A stretch of 35,441 nucleotides of DNA, from positions 1 to 35,441 of the forward strand of contig NZ_JACSNQ010000021.1 in the NCBI RefSeq assembly GCF_016900315.1, in the 5' to 3' direction. Every line of letters begins with the position of its first letter. The first letter of the stretch is position 1. This document shows positions 8,027-14,966 of this stretch, piece by piece. The position numbers and the translations under genes were made by a program. The notes beneath the pieces are model-generated. The model was not told the origin of the DNA. It saw only the letters and a program-made list of their open reading frames with translations, and searched no databases. The stretch comes from Olsenella profusa (GTDB lineage: Bacteria; Actinomycetota; Coriobacteriia; Coriobacteriales; Atopobiaceae).

Positions 8027-9511
8027 ATGCAGAAGCTTGAGACCGACGTCGTCGTCGTCGCGGCGGGCCTCTCCGGCCTCGCCGCGGCCAACGCGGCCGC
8101 CGAGAGCGGCGCGCGCGTCATCTGCGTCGAGAAGGCCGCCAACACCGGCGGCGCCGCCAACATGGGCATGGGCCCGTGTGCGGCCGGCTCGCCCGTCCAG
8201 CGTGCCAGCATGATCGAGGTCACCCCCGGCGAGCTCTTCCGCCGCCACATGTTCTACACCCACTACCAGGTGGACGCCCGCCTCGTGCGCGACTACTACT
8301 TCAAGAGCGGCGACACCATCCAGTGGCTCATGGACATGGGCGTCCAGTTCAACAGCGTGCGCCCGGCCTTCCGCGCCCGCGAGCGCACCCGCGCCTACTC
8401 CGACGGCGAGTACACCTGGCACGTCGTCCAGCCTGAGGACGGCTCCGAGCCCGGCCCGCGCGCTGCCACCACGATGACCAAGCGCATGACCGAGCACGCC
8501 CAGGACCTCGGCGTCGAGTTCATGCTCGAGACCCCGGCCACCGGCCTCGTCACCAACGACGAGGGCGCCGTGGTGGGCGTCACCGCCAAGGACAAGAACG
8601 GCGAGGAGTACGAGATCTCCTGCAGCTCCGTCATCGTGGCCACCGGCGGCTTCGGCAACAACCCCAAGATGATCAAGGACGAGATCGGCCTCGACTGGGG
8701 CAAGAACCTCTTCTCCTTCGCCGTGCCCGGCATGGACGGCGACGGTATCAACATGTGCCACGCCGTGGGCGCCGGCCACACCCCGGTCACCATGGAGATG
8801 ATGTACCAGCTCCCCGACAACATGAACCACTTCTACGTCGAGGGCGCCTTCCGCCAGCCCTGCTACTGGTGCAACAACAAGGGCGAGCGCTTCATGCCCG
8901 AGGACGAGGTCTACAACACCACCTTCGTCGGCAACGCGATCAACCACCTGCCCGGCAAGGTCGCCTTCTCCATCTTTGACTCCAAGATGCTCAAGCACTG
9001 GAAGAAGGACGGCCCGGACATCGTCTCCCACGTCCACCCCAAGGACCTCTACGAGGGCTTCGACGAGCAGTGGGAGCGCGACCTCGCCGACGGCTACGAG
9101 CCCATCTGCCAGGCCGACACCCTCGAGGAGCTCGCCGAGAAGGCCGGCATCGACAAGGAGGGCCTGCTCGCCAACGTCGAGGAGTACAACGAGATGTGCG
9201 AGAAGGGCTGGGACGAGATCTTCGAGAAGGAGCACGAGTTCATGGTGCCCCTGGAGAAGGGTCCGTTCTACTGCTGCAAGCAGTACATCGGCGCCTACGG
9301 CACCCTGGGCGGCGTGCTGATCAACCACAACATGGAGGTCATGACCGACGACTACAAGGTCATCCCGGGTCTCTACTGCGTGGGCACCGACGCCTGCACC
9401 ATCTACGGCGACTCCTACAACTACTGCATCCCGGGCAACACGATGGGCTTCTGCCTGAACTCCGGGCGCATCGCCGGCGAGAACGCCGCCGCGAAGCTGT
9501 TCGAGTACTAG
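8027..9511 (+). CDS. FAD-binding oxidoreductase of the fumarate reductase / 3-ketosteroid dehydrogenase-like flavoprotein family
   Basis: 494 residues. An N-terminal FAD Rossmann motif begins at about residue 8 but reads AAGLSG where the family has GAGxxG (first Gly replaced by Ala at 12). The GG-AANMGMG segment, the VATGGFGNNP second FAD block near residue 205 and the C-terminal GTLGGVLIN, PGLYCVGTDA and GRIAGENAA blocks place it in the FAD_binding_2 family. There is no Tat or Sec signal and no heme-binding motif, so it acts in the cytoplasm, unlike Shewanella-type periplasmic enzymes. The substrate-binding Arg of fumarate reductases (in a GANRLGGN-like stretch) is absent; the equivalent segment, about 461-474, reads GDSYNYCIPGNTMG. 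It likely reduces a C=C bond of a non-fumarate substrate. Start ATG after GAAGGAGG. Confidence 0.85.
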   Translation: MQKLETDVVVVAAGLSGLAAANAAAESGARVICVEKAANTGGAANMGMGPCAAGSPVQRASMIEVTPGELFRRHMFYTHYQVDARLVRDYYFKSGDTIQWLMDMGVQFNSVRPAFRARERTRAYSDGEYTWHVVQPEDGSEPGPRAATTMTKRMTEHAQDLGVEFMLETPATGLVTNDEGAVVGVTAKDKNGEEYEISCSSVIVATGGFGNNPKMIKDEIGLDWGKNLFSFAVPGMDGDGINMCHAVGAGHTPVTMEMMYQLPDNMNHFYVEGAFRQPCYWCNNKGERFMPEDEVYNTTFVGNAINHLPGKVAFSIFDSKMLKHWKKDGPDIVSHVHPKDLYEGFDEQWERDLADGYEPICQADTLEELAEKAGIDKEGLLANVEEYNEMCEKGWDEIFEKEHEFMVPLEKGPFYCCKQYIGAYGTLGGVLINHNMEVMTDDYKVIPGLYCVGTDACTIYGDSYNYCIPGNTMGFCLNSGRIAGENAAAKLFEY

Positions 9512-9536
9512 CGTCACAGCGTTTCGGTATCTGAGC

Positions 9537-9562
9537 GCGGCCACCCCCTCCGGGGTGGCCGC
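9537..9562 (+). other. Strong intercistronic stem-loop
   Basis: An 11-bp perfect stem (GCGGCCACCCC at 9537-9547, GGGGTGGCCGC at 9552-9562) with a 4-nt loop lies 25 nt after the flavoprotein stop. There is no T tract. It separates the catalytic flavoprotein from the electron-supply genes and may uncouple their expression levels. Confidence 0.55.
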
Positions 9563-9634
9563 GTACGCCCGTATGACGGGCATGGGCGGAGAGGCGTCTT
9601 TCGACGTGGCCCACGGCACTTTCAAGGAGGCAAC

Positions 9635-11761
9635 TTGAGACTCACAATCAACGGACAGGAGGTCGAGGCGCGCGAGGGGGCGTCGGTTCTCGACGCGGCG
9701 CTCGAGGCGGGCATCTTCATCCCGCACCTCTGCTCCCACCCGGACCTCGAGGCGGCGGGTGGCTGCCGGCTCTGCATGGTCGAGGTCGAGGGGCAGGACG
9801 GCCCCGTCCCCGCGTGCCGCACGCAGGCGCGCGAGGGCATGGTCGTGAGCTCCACCGGCGAGCGCGCCGAGCACGTGCGCCGCATGGCCATGGAGCTCAT
9901 CCTGGCGACCCACCCCACCGACTGCACCGGCTGCCCCAAGTACGGCACCTGCGAGCTGCAGTCCATGTACCAGTACATGGGCGTCTCGCCGCAGCGCTGG
10001 TACGTGAAGAGCCGCCCGGTGGCCACCGACGACTCCAACCCGCTCATCACCCACATGTTCACCCGCTGCATCCGCTGCGGCCGCTGCGTGCGCGCCTGCC
10101 GCGAGGTCCGTGGCGTGGGCGTGCTCGACTACCAGCGCACCGAGAGCGGCATCCGCATCGGGATCGACGGGTCCGTCTCGCTTGAGGAGGCCGGCTGCCG
10201 CTTCTGCGGCGCCTGCGTCGAGGTCTGCCCCACCGGCTCGATCGTCGACGTCGTGGGCCTCAACCGCGACGACCGCTCCCGCGAGGGCAACGTCGTGCCG
10301 TGTCGCGACACCTGCCCCGCCCACGTGGACATCCCGCGCTACCTGCGCTACGTCAAGGAGGGCGAGTGGGAGGAGGCCACCGCGGTCGTCCGCGAGAAGG
10401 TTCCGTTCCCCGAGAGCCTCGGCTGCATCTGCACCCACAACTGCGAGGGCGAGTGCAAGCGCAACCACCTGAGCGGCCCGCTCTCCATCTGCCGCCTCAA
10501 GCGCGCCGCAGCGGTGCGCGACACCGGCGAGTGGAAGAGCCGCGTGCGCCACGAGCCCCTCACGGGCAAGCGCGCCGCCGTGGTGGGCGCCGGCCCGGCC
10601 GGCCTCACCGCCGCGCTCTACCTCGCCGAGAAGGGCCACAAGGTCACGGTCTTCGAGGCCAACGAGCGCCTCGGCGGCCAGCTGCGCTACGGCATCCCCG
10701 CCTACCGCCTGCCCGACGCCACCCTCGACGGCGAGATCGACACGATCCTCGAGATCGCCAACGGCTCCGACGACGAGCCCCGCGTGGAGGTGCGCGCCGG
10801 CGAGCGCGTCACCGACCCGGTGGGCCTGCTCGACCAGGGCTATGACGCCGTCCTCGTGAGCGTGGGCACCCACGCCGGCACCCGCCTGCCGATGAAGGGC
10901 TCCGAGCTCGAGGGCGTCTACCTCAACACCGACTTCCTCAAGGCCGCGCGCGAGGGGCACCCGCTCGACGTCTCCGGCCGCGTGATGGTGCTCGGCGGCG
11001 GCAACGTCGCCTACGACTGCGCTCGCACCGCGGTGCGCCTGGGCGCCACCTCGGTTGACGTCGCCTGCCTGGAGGCGGAGGAGAAGATGACCTCCACCCC
11101 CGAGGAGCGCACCGAGGCCGCGGAGGAGGGCGTGGTCCTGCACGACGCCTACGCCTTCAACTCGATCGACGAGACCGAGGAGGGCTCCGGCCGCGTGGGC
11201 GGCGTGACGATCCAGAAGATCTCACGCTTCTACTTCGACGAGAACCACCGCGCCGTCACCGAGCTCGTCGAGGGCGGCGAGCTGACGATCCCGGCCGACT
11301 ACGTCATCTTTGCCGTGGGCCAGAAGCCCGAGGACACCATGGGCATGGGTCTCGAGCTCACGCACGGCCCCTACCTGGTGGCCGACGCGAACCTCCAGAC
11401 GAGCCACGAGGGCGTCTTCGCGGCCGGCGACGTGGTCACCGGCACCAAGTCCGTGATCGGCGCCATCGCCCAGGGCCGCACCGCGGCCGAGGCCATGGAC
11501 CGCTACCTCGGCGGCGACGGCGACATCACCGCCGAGCTTCTCGACTACGAGAAGGCGAGCCCGCGCCTGGGCCGCGCCCCCGAGACGTTCTACGAGGGCC
11601 GCGTGGAGCCCGAGTTCGTGCCCGCCGAGCAGCGCGAGCACAACTTCGAGGTCTTCGAGTGCCCCTTCAGCGAGGCCGAGGCCAAGGAGGAGGCGAGCCG
11701 CTGCCTGCAGTGCGACCTCAGGCTCCAGCTCACCACGCCGCGCCTGTGGAACGAGTACTAG
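9635..11761 (+). CDS. NuoG-like Fe-S protein fused to a GltD-like NAD(P)H oxidoreductase
   Basis: 708 residues in one frame from a TTG start (AAGGAGG ends 4 nt upstream). Residues 1-75: 2Fe-2S ferredoxin domain (C33, C44, C47, C61). 80-115: complex-I-type His-Cys3 cluster site (H93, C97, C100, C106). 140-205: two 4Fe-4S motifs (C145/148/151/155 and C188/191/194/198). From ~220: GltD / dihydropyrimidine-dehydrogenase-like part with its own cysteines (C223, C227, C264, C266, C270, C274), FAD motif at 318-323 and a pyridine-nucleotide Rossmann motif (GGGNVA) at 454-459. The fusion offers a complete path from NAD(P)H through FAD to a chain of Fe-S clusters. The final catalytic molybdopterin domain of NuoG is missing. 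Its likely role is to feed the reductase encoded upstream. Confidence 0.88.
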   Translation: MRLTINGQEVEAREGASVLDAALEAGIFIPHLCSHPDLEAAGGCRLCMVEVEGQDGPVPACRTQAREGMVVSSTGERAEHVRRMAMELILATHPTDCTGCPKYGTCELQSMYQYMGVSPQRWYVKSRPVATDDSNPLITHMFTRCIRCGRCVRACREVRGVGVLDYQRTESGIRIGIDGSVSLEEAGCRFCGACVEVCPTGSIVDVVGLNRDDRSREGNVVPCRDTCPAHVDIPRYLRYVKEGEWEEATAVVREKVPFPESLGCICTHNCEGECKRNHLSGPLSICRLKRAAAVRDTGEWKSRVRHEPLTGKRAAVVGAGPAGLTAALYLAEKGHKVTVFEANERLGGQLRYGIPAYRLPDATLDGEIDTILEIANGSDDEPRVEVRAGERVTDPVGLLDQGYDAVLVSVGTHAGTRLPMKGSELEGVYLNTDFLKAAREGHPLDVSGRVMVLGGGNVAYDCARTAVRLGATSVDVACLEAEEKMTSTPEERTEAAEEGVVLHDAYAFNSIDETEEGSGRVGGVTIQKISRFYFDENHRAVTELVEGGELTIPADYVIFAVGQKPEDTMGMGLELTHGPYLVADANLQTSHEGVFAAGDVVTGTKSVIGAIAQGRTAAEAMDRYLGGDGDITAELLDYEKASPRLGRAPETFYEGRVEPEFVPAEQREHNFEVFECPFSEAEAKEEASRCLQCDLRLQLTTPRLWNEY

Positions 11762-11779
11762 GAAGGGGGACGAGAGAAC

Positions 11780-12865
11780 ATGACCATCATCAACTTCATG
11801 CCGGCCTACGCCGAGGCGCCCGTGTCCCTTCACCTTCTGAAGGCCAACGTCGAGGCGGGCCTGGCCAAGATCTCCGAGCTCGCCGCCGCGGGCGAGGTGG
11901 CCGTGGTGCTGCCCGCCAACGAGACCGAGCTTCTCGCCAAGGTGGCGGAGACCGGGGCGAAGGCCTGCCCCACAGACGGCTCGTTCGGCTTCGTCTACAG
12001 CAACGCCACGGCGCTCGAGCGCGTGGTCGCCGGCGAGAAGCCCGTGCCGCAGGGCACGAGCGAGCGCGCCGAGGCCACCGTCGTCTCGGGCGAGGCGCTG
12101 CTCTCCGGCGACGACGCGACCAAGCTCGTCTGGGCCGCCGGCGCCGAGGCGCCCGTGAGCGTGCCCGCCCACACGACCGGCGAGGCCCTTCTCGCCGCGC
12201 TCGGTGTGGAGGCGTCCGAGGCCAAGGCCGTCTACCTGGGCTTCCCGCAGGGTGCCTTCGTCGACGCCGCGCACCTTGCCGACGAGCTTGACGTGGCGAG
12301 CGACTACGTGCGCGTCTACACGCAGAAGAACTGCATGGCCAACGCCCTGTTCGAGATCTGCGACCGCTACCGCAAGGAGACCTGCGGCCACTGCGTCTTC
12401 GGTCACGAGGGTTCCTACCAGCTCGACGTGATCGCGAGCGACATCTGCCACAAGAAGGGCCGCCCGGCCCAGGTCGACCTCGTGCGCGACCTCACCCCCG
12501 TGATGGCCGAGCAGTCCCTGTGCGAGGTCGGCCAGACCATGGCCCGCACCGTGGCCGCGGCGTTCGACCTCTTTGGCGACGAGATTGAGCAGCACTTCAC
12601 CAAGAAGGTCTGCCCGGCGGGCGAGTGCCAGGCCTACATGACCTACCACATCCTGCCCACCAAGTGCATCGGCTGCGGCGAGTGCGTGGACGCCTGCGAG
12701 GAGGAGGCCATCCTCGGCAAGCCTCGCTTCATCCACGTGATCGACCAGAAGGCCTGCACCAAGTGCGGCGCGTGCCTCTCCGCCTGCGAGGAGGGCGCCA
12801 TCATCATGGCCGGTGCCGACAAGCCGCGCACTCCGCCGCGCCCGATCCCGATCCGCAAGCGCTAG
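11780..12865 (+). CDS. Degenerate NuoF-like Fe-S protein with C-terminal 2[4Fe-4S] ferredoxin domain
   Basis: 361 residues. Residues ~195-255 resemble the NuoF C-terminal iron-sulfur region (ETCGHC at C202 and C205, later SLCEVGQT with C248). The third cysteine of the canonical CGxCxPC motif is replaced by Gly at 208. The N-terminal ~190 residues lack the Gly-rich FMN/NADH site of NuoF. A bacterial 2[4Fe-4S] ferredoxin domain closes the protein (C296/299/302/306 and C326/329/332/336), followed by a basic tail. It therefore probably does not oxidise NADH itself but hands electrons between the GltD-type fusion and an acceptor. It begins 18 nt after the fusion gene and is followed by a strong terminator, so it ends the operon. 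Confidence 0.82.
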   Translation: MTIINFMPAYAEAPVSLHLLKANVEAGLAKISELAAAGEVAVVLPANETELLAKVAETGAKACPTDGSFGFVYSNATALERVVAGEKPVPQGTSERAEATVVSGEALLSGDDATKLVWAAGAEAPVSVPAHTTGEALLAALGVEASEAKAVYLGFPQGAFVDAAHLADELDVASDYVRVYTQKNCMANALFEICDRYRKETCGHCVFGHEGSYQLDVIASDICHKKGRPAQVDLVRDLTPVMAEQSLCEVGQTMARTVAAAFDLFGDEIEQHFTKKVCPAGECQAYMTYHILPTKCIGCGECVDACEEEAILGKPRFIHVIDQKACTKCGACLSACEEGAIIMAGADKPRTPPRPIPIRKR

Positions 12866-12871
12866 CTGGGC

Positions 12872-12897
12872 ACCTGCCGACGGTGCGCTTGTCGGCA
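12872..12897 (+). other. Inverted repeat downstream of the redox operon
   Basis: CTGCCGAC and GTCGGCAG form a perfect 8-bp stem with a roughly 10-nt loop directly after the last stop codon of the operon and before the main terminator. No T tract. It may protect the 3' end. Confidence 0.4.
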
Positions 12898-12940
12898 GCG
12901 TTCCTACTGGCAGCACGCTCGCCGACAGCGTGATGTCCTG

Positions 12941-12973
12941 AAAGGGCCGCTCCTCCCCGGGGCGGCCCTTTTT
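12941..12973 (+). terminator. Terminator of the redox operon
   Basis: AAAGGGCCGC (12941-12950) pairs perfectly with GCGGCCCTTT (12962-12971) and ends in a T run. It is a very strong intrinsic terminator 75 bp after the operon's last stop codon, and symmetrical enough to act in both directions. Confidence 0.92.
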
Positions 12974-12974
12974 C

Positions 12975-13008
12975 GGCGAGAAGCACTTCTCGCCACGTGC
13001 TTCTCGCC
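12975..13008. repeat. Three copies of the GGCGAGAAG oligomer, two in inverted orientation
   Basis: GGCGAGAAG (12975-12983) and CTTCTCGCC (12986-12994) form a perfect 9-bp inverted pair with a 2-nt loop, immediately after the operon terminator. A third copy (CTTCTCGCC) is at 13000-13008 and coincides with the outer border of the left inverted repeat of the next element. Confidence 0.85.
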
Positions 13009-13196
13009 AAGCGATTCTTGCCGTGCGCTGCGCCGGAATCGCCGGGTTTGCGCGCTGCGCGGAAATTGCGGGGTGTGTGCGTGTCCGCCGCGGAAATCGG
13101 CCCTGCTGTGCGCAGCGCCGCACACAGACCCTGGGATTTTCGCGCAGCAAACGCACAGACCCCCGGAATCGCGCGCGGCGCACAAGCCCCGAGAAA
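13009..13196. repeat. Left copy of a ~180-bp quasi-palindromic repeat bracketing a nuclease-like gene
   Basis: The stretch is built from degenerate ~30-bp units of the kind GGAATYGCGGGGTTTGTGCG followed by a CGC-rich spacer: about three in forward orientation, a centre near 13090-13105 (CCGCCGCGGAAATCGGCC), then about three in reverse. The whole therefore folds back on itself. Its reverse complement matches 14480-14670 at an estimated 80-85% identity by eye, including whole blocks such as CGGCCCT.CTGTGCGC and GCAGCAAACGCACA. It contains no credible gene of its own; frames through it give Cys/Arg-rich nonsense in every direction. Confidence 0.85.
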
Positions 13197-13416
13197 ACCG
13201 CACCGCAATAGAAGTCAAACCAAATCGACCGCCTGCCGGGCTTGGCGCCCGCAAGCGGCCGAGACAGCTTTGGCGATTTATATGTCCCGAGCAGGCCAAT
13301 CAAGGGCGCTGCCTGCGTCTTTCGCAAGGCTCGCGAGAGCCTCGGAAGAAAACGGTAAGGTTTGCGTCGAGCTTTCTCAGATTCTCGCTGCCGACCCTCG
13401 AGCCCGGGGATAGCGT
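13197..13416. other. Upstream region of the repeat-bracketed gene
   Basis: About 220 bp with noticeably lower GC than the surroundings (runs such as AATAGAAGTCAAACCAAATC and GATTTATATG). No gene is seen. It presumably carries the promoter of the gene that follows; GATAGC just before the start is a weak -10 candidate. No clear ribosome site is visible, so translation may begin on a nearly leaderless message. Confidence 0.4.
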
Positions 13417-14544
13417 GTGGACATGGACATCGTGCTCTCACATACCACGGCGCTCGAGGTGATGCGGCGTCCCTACTACCCGGGTCGCCTTGCACAGGCC
13501 ATGACGTGCCCCGTCGAGCTGCCTGCCCGCATGCCCGCCCGCGCCGACCTTCTCGATGCCTGCGAGAGGTGCCCGCAGCTCGACGGCGCCTCGCTGCCCG
13601 TGCACGTGCTCATCTCCGACGCAGGCCATCGCCACCGCTTCTCGATGGTCGCGCCGCACGCCTGCCGACTCTCACTGCCGCCCGGTTCGCTCGTGCCGCT
13701 TGCGCCGGGCGTTCGCTGCGTCTCCCCGCCGCTGCTTGCGGTTCAGATGGCCCCGCGCATAGACGAGCTTGAGCTCGTGGTCCTTCTCGCCGAGCTGCTG
13801 GGGACCTATGCGCTCAGCCCTGCCTCCCCGCTGGGGCTCGAGCAGCGCCGCGCCCCGCTTGTCACGCGCGACCAGCTGCTTGCCTTCCTGGACGCCTGCG
13901 GCCCCGTTCCGGGTACCGCGCAGGTGAGGGCCGCGCTCTCGCAGACCCCGGTGGGCGCCGCCTCGCCGATGGAGTCGAAGCTCTTCGTGCGCGGCGTCCG
14001 TCGCTTCGCAAGCGGGGGATACCGTCTGGGGGAGGTCGCGCTCAACGACCCCGTGCTTCTTGAGTCGCTTTCCCGCAGCGTGCCGGAGCTTCGCGTTCGC
14101 AAACCGGACCTCCTCCTGCTGGCCTCTGGGGAGGGCGCATGCCCCGAGGGGCGGATGCCCTTCTCGGGCGTGGCGCTTGACTATCACGGGGAGTGGCACG
14201 CAGACCCCGTACAGGTGCGGAGGGACACGGAGCGGGCCAACGAGCTCATGGCCCATGGCATCAAGGACTATGTGATCTGGAAGGAGAGCTACGACGACAT
14301 CGACTACATGGACGCGCTCATGGACAACGTGAGGCGTGACCTGGGGCTGCCTCCGCGCAAGCTCTCCCGTGAGCGGGCCCGTGGCGAGCGTGCCGCGCGC
14401 GTCGCCCTCTGGGCCGAGCTCGAGCGGATCGACGGGCTTCACTGGAGCGGGCTCGCGGAGTCGCCGACCGGCCTGCTGGTGCCGGAATCGCCGGGATTGC
14501 GTGCTGCGCGCGATTCCGGGGGCTTGTGCGTTTGCTGCGCGTGA
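13417..14544 (+). CDS. Putative PD-(D/E)xK-fold endonuclease-like protein (AbiEi / DUF559-like C-terminal half)
   Basis: 375 residues from GTG 13417; ATG 13423 (MDIVLSHTTALEVMRR) is equally possible. The C-terminal half carries the layout of Vsr/DUF559-like and Coriobacterial AbiEi-like proteins: SPMESKLFVRG, then GGYRLGEVALN, RKPDLLLL (P230-D231), GVALDYHGEWH (D255, H261) and a VRRDTERANELMAHG helix. That resembles PDxx... (D/E)xx motifs followed by the conserved Asp-x3-Arg-x3-Leu segment of the fold. The usual Lys of the motif is not obvious, so activity is uncertain. The N-terminal ~180 residues are not recognised. The last ~20 codons and the stop lie inside the right-hand repeat. The flanking repeats suggest a mobile or horizontally spread cassette. 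Family call moderate, function inferred. Confidence 0.6.
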   Translation: MDMDIVLSHTTALEVMRRPYYPGRLAQAMTCPVELPARMPARADLLDACERCPQLDGASLPVHVLISDAGHRHRFSMVAPHACRLSLPPGSLVPLAPGVRCVSPPLLAVQMAPRIDELELVVLLAELLGTYALSPASPLGLEQRRAPLVTRDQLLAFLDACGPVPGTAQVRAALSQTPVGAASPMESKLFVRGVRRFASGGYRLGEVALNDPVLLESLSRSVPELRVRKPDLLLLASGEGACPEGRMPFSGVALDYHGEWHADPVQVRRDTERANELMAHGIKDYVIWKESYDDIDYMDALMDNVRRDLGLPPRKLSRERARGERAARVALWAELERIDGLHWSGLAESPTGLLVPESPGLRAARDSGGLCVCCA

Positions 14545-14670
14545 TTCGCGGGGTTTGTGTGCGACGCCGCGCACAGGAGGGCCGATTCCCGCGGCGGACG
14601 CACACAGACCCCGGGATTTTCGCGCAACGCACAACCCCGGCGATTCCGGCACCGCGCACGGCACACGGCT
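14480..14670. repeat. Right copy of the quasi-palindromic repeat, inverted relative to the left copy
   Basis: Same ~30-bp unit architecture as the left copy, with units beginning near 14482, 14511 and 14542, a centre near 14575-14600 and reverse units ending near 14668. The outer edge again meets a GGCGAGAAG oligomer (14671-14679), mirroring the left border at 13000. The bracketed gene's stop codon is inside the repeat. The two copies plus their border oligomers thus define a symmetrical unit of about 1.68 kb. Confidence 0.85.
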
Positions 14671-14791
14671 GGCGAGAAGAACGTGTCGGCAGCTGGTCTG
14701 ATGCACAAACGCGAGCTCCCGCGACGGGCGAACTCTGGGCCGAAGAACATGTCACGGACGCCGGGGTCGTACGATACTAGAGAGCATCGAG

Positions 14792-14833
14792 CCCCGTCCC
14801 CCTGCTTGCCATGCCAGGGAGGCGGGGTTTCCC
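14792..14833 (+). terminator. Candidate terminator downstream of the nuclease-like element
   Basis: CCCCG...CGGGG outer pairs with an inner CCCTG/CAGGG pair, then TTTCCCGTTTT. It is imperfect but correctly placed for rightward transcripts. The remaining part of 14545-14966 outside the repeat and the two terminators holds no gene. Confidence 0.5.
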
Positions 14834-14875
14834 GTTTTGGGACAATCCGCACGGACCCCTTGTGCGCTCAGCACA

Positions 14876-14904
14876 AAGAGGCGGGCCGGGAACCCCGACC
14901 CGCC
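14876..14904 (-). terminator. Terminator of pfkA
   Basis: On the minus strand GGCGGG (14899-14904) pairs with CCCGCC (14880-14885), with further inner pairing, followed by TCTTTG. It lies about 60 bp past the pfkA stop codon. A GGCGAGAAG oligomer (14920-14928) sits between gene and terminator. Confidence 0.65.
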
Positions 14905-14966
14905 CTGCTGACGCGCGTTCTTCTCGCCGTGCGGGGCGCCGCGAAAAGACGCCGCGCCCCTGGCCG

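Noticed and set aside
7406-11143. A 1245-codon open frame on the minus strand
   Set aside because: It lies antisense to four well-supported genes, is His/Val/Gly/Ala-rich without domains and has no ribosome site. In GC-rich DNA the mirror frame of strongly biased codons stays open by chance. The same holds for other long antisense frames (18-1064, 2220-4367, 14811-16124, 32518-34839).
13009-13196. Type III toxin-antitoxin repeat RNA upstream of a toxin
   Set aside because: The ~30-bp units are reminiscent of antitoxin RNA repeats, but they reverse orientation at a centre, occur on both sides of the gene, and the protein is much larger than and unlike ToxN-type RNases.
13000-14679. Insertion sequence or classical transposon
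   Set aside because: There are inverted repeats but no transposase or DDE motif, and I could not find a clear target-site duplication at the borders.
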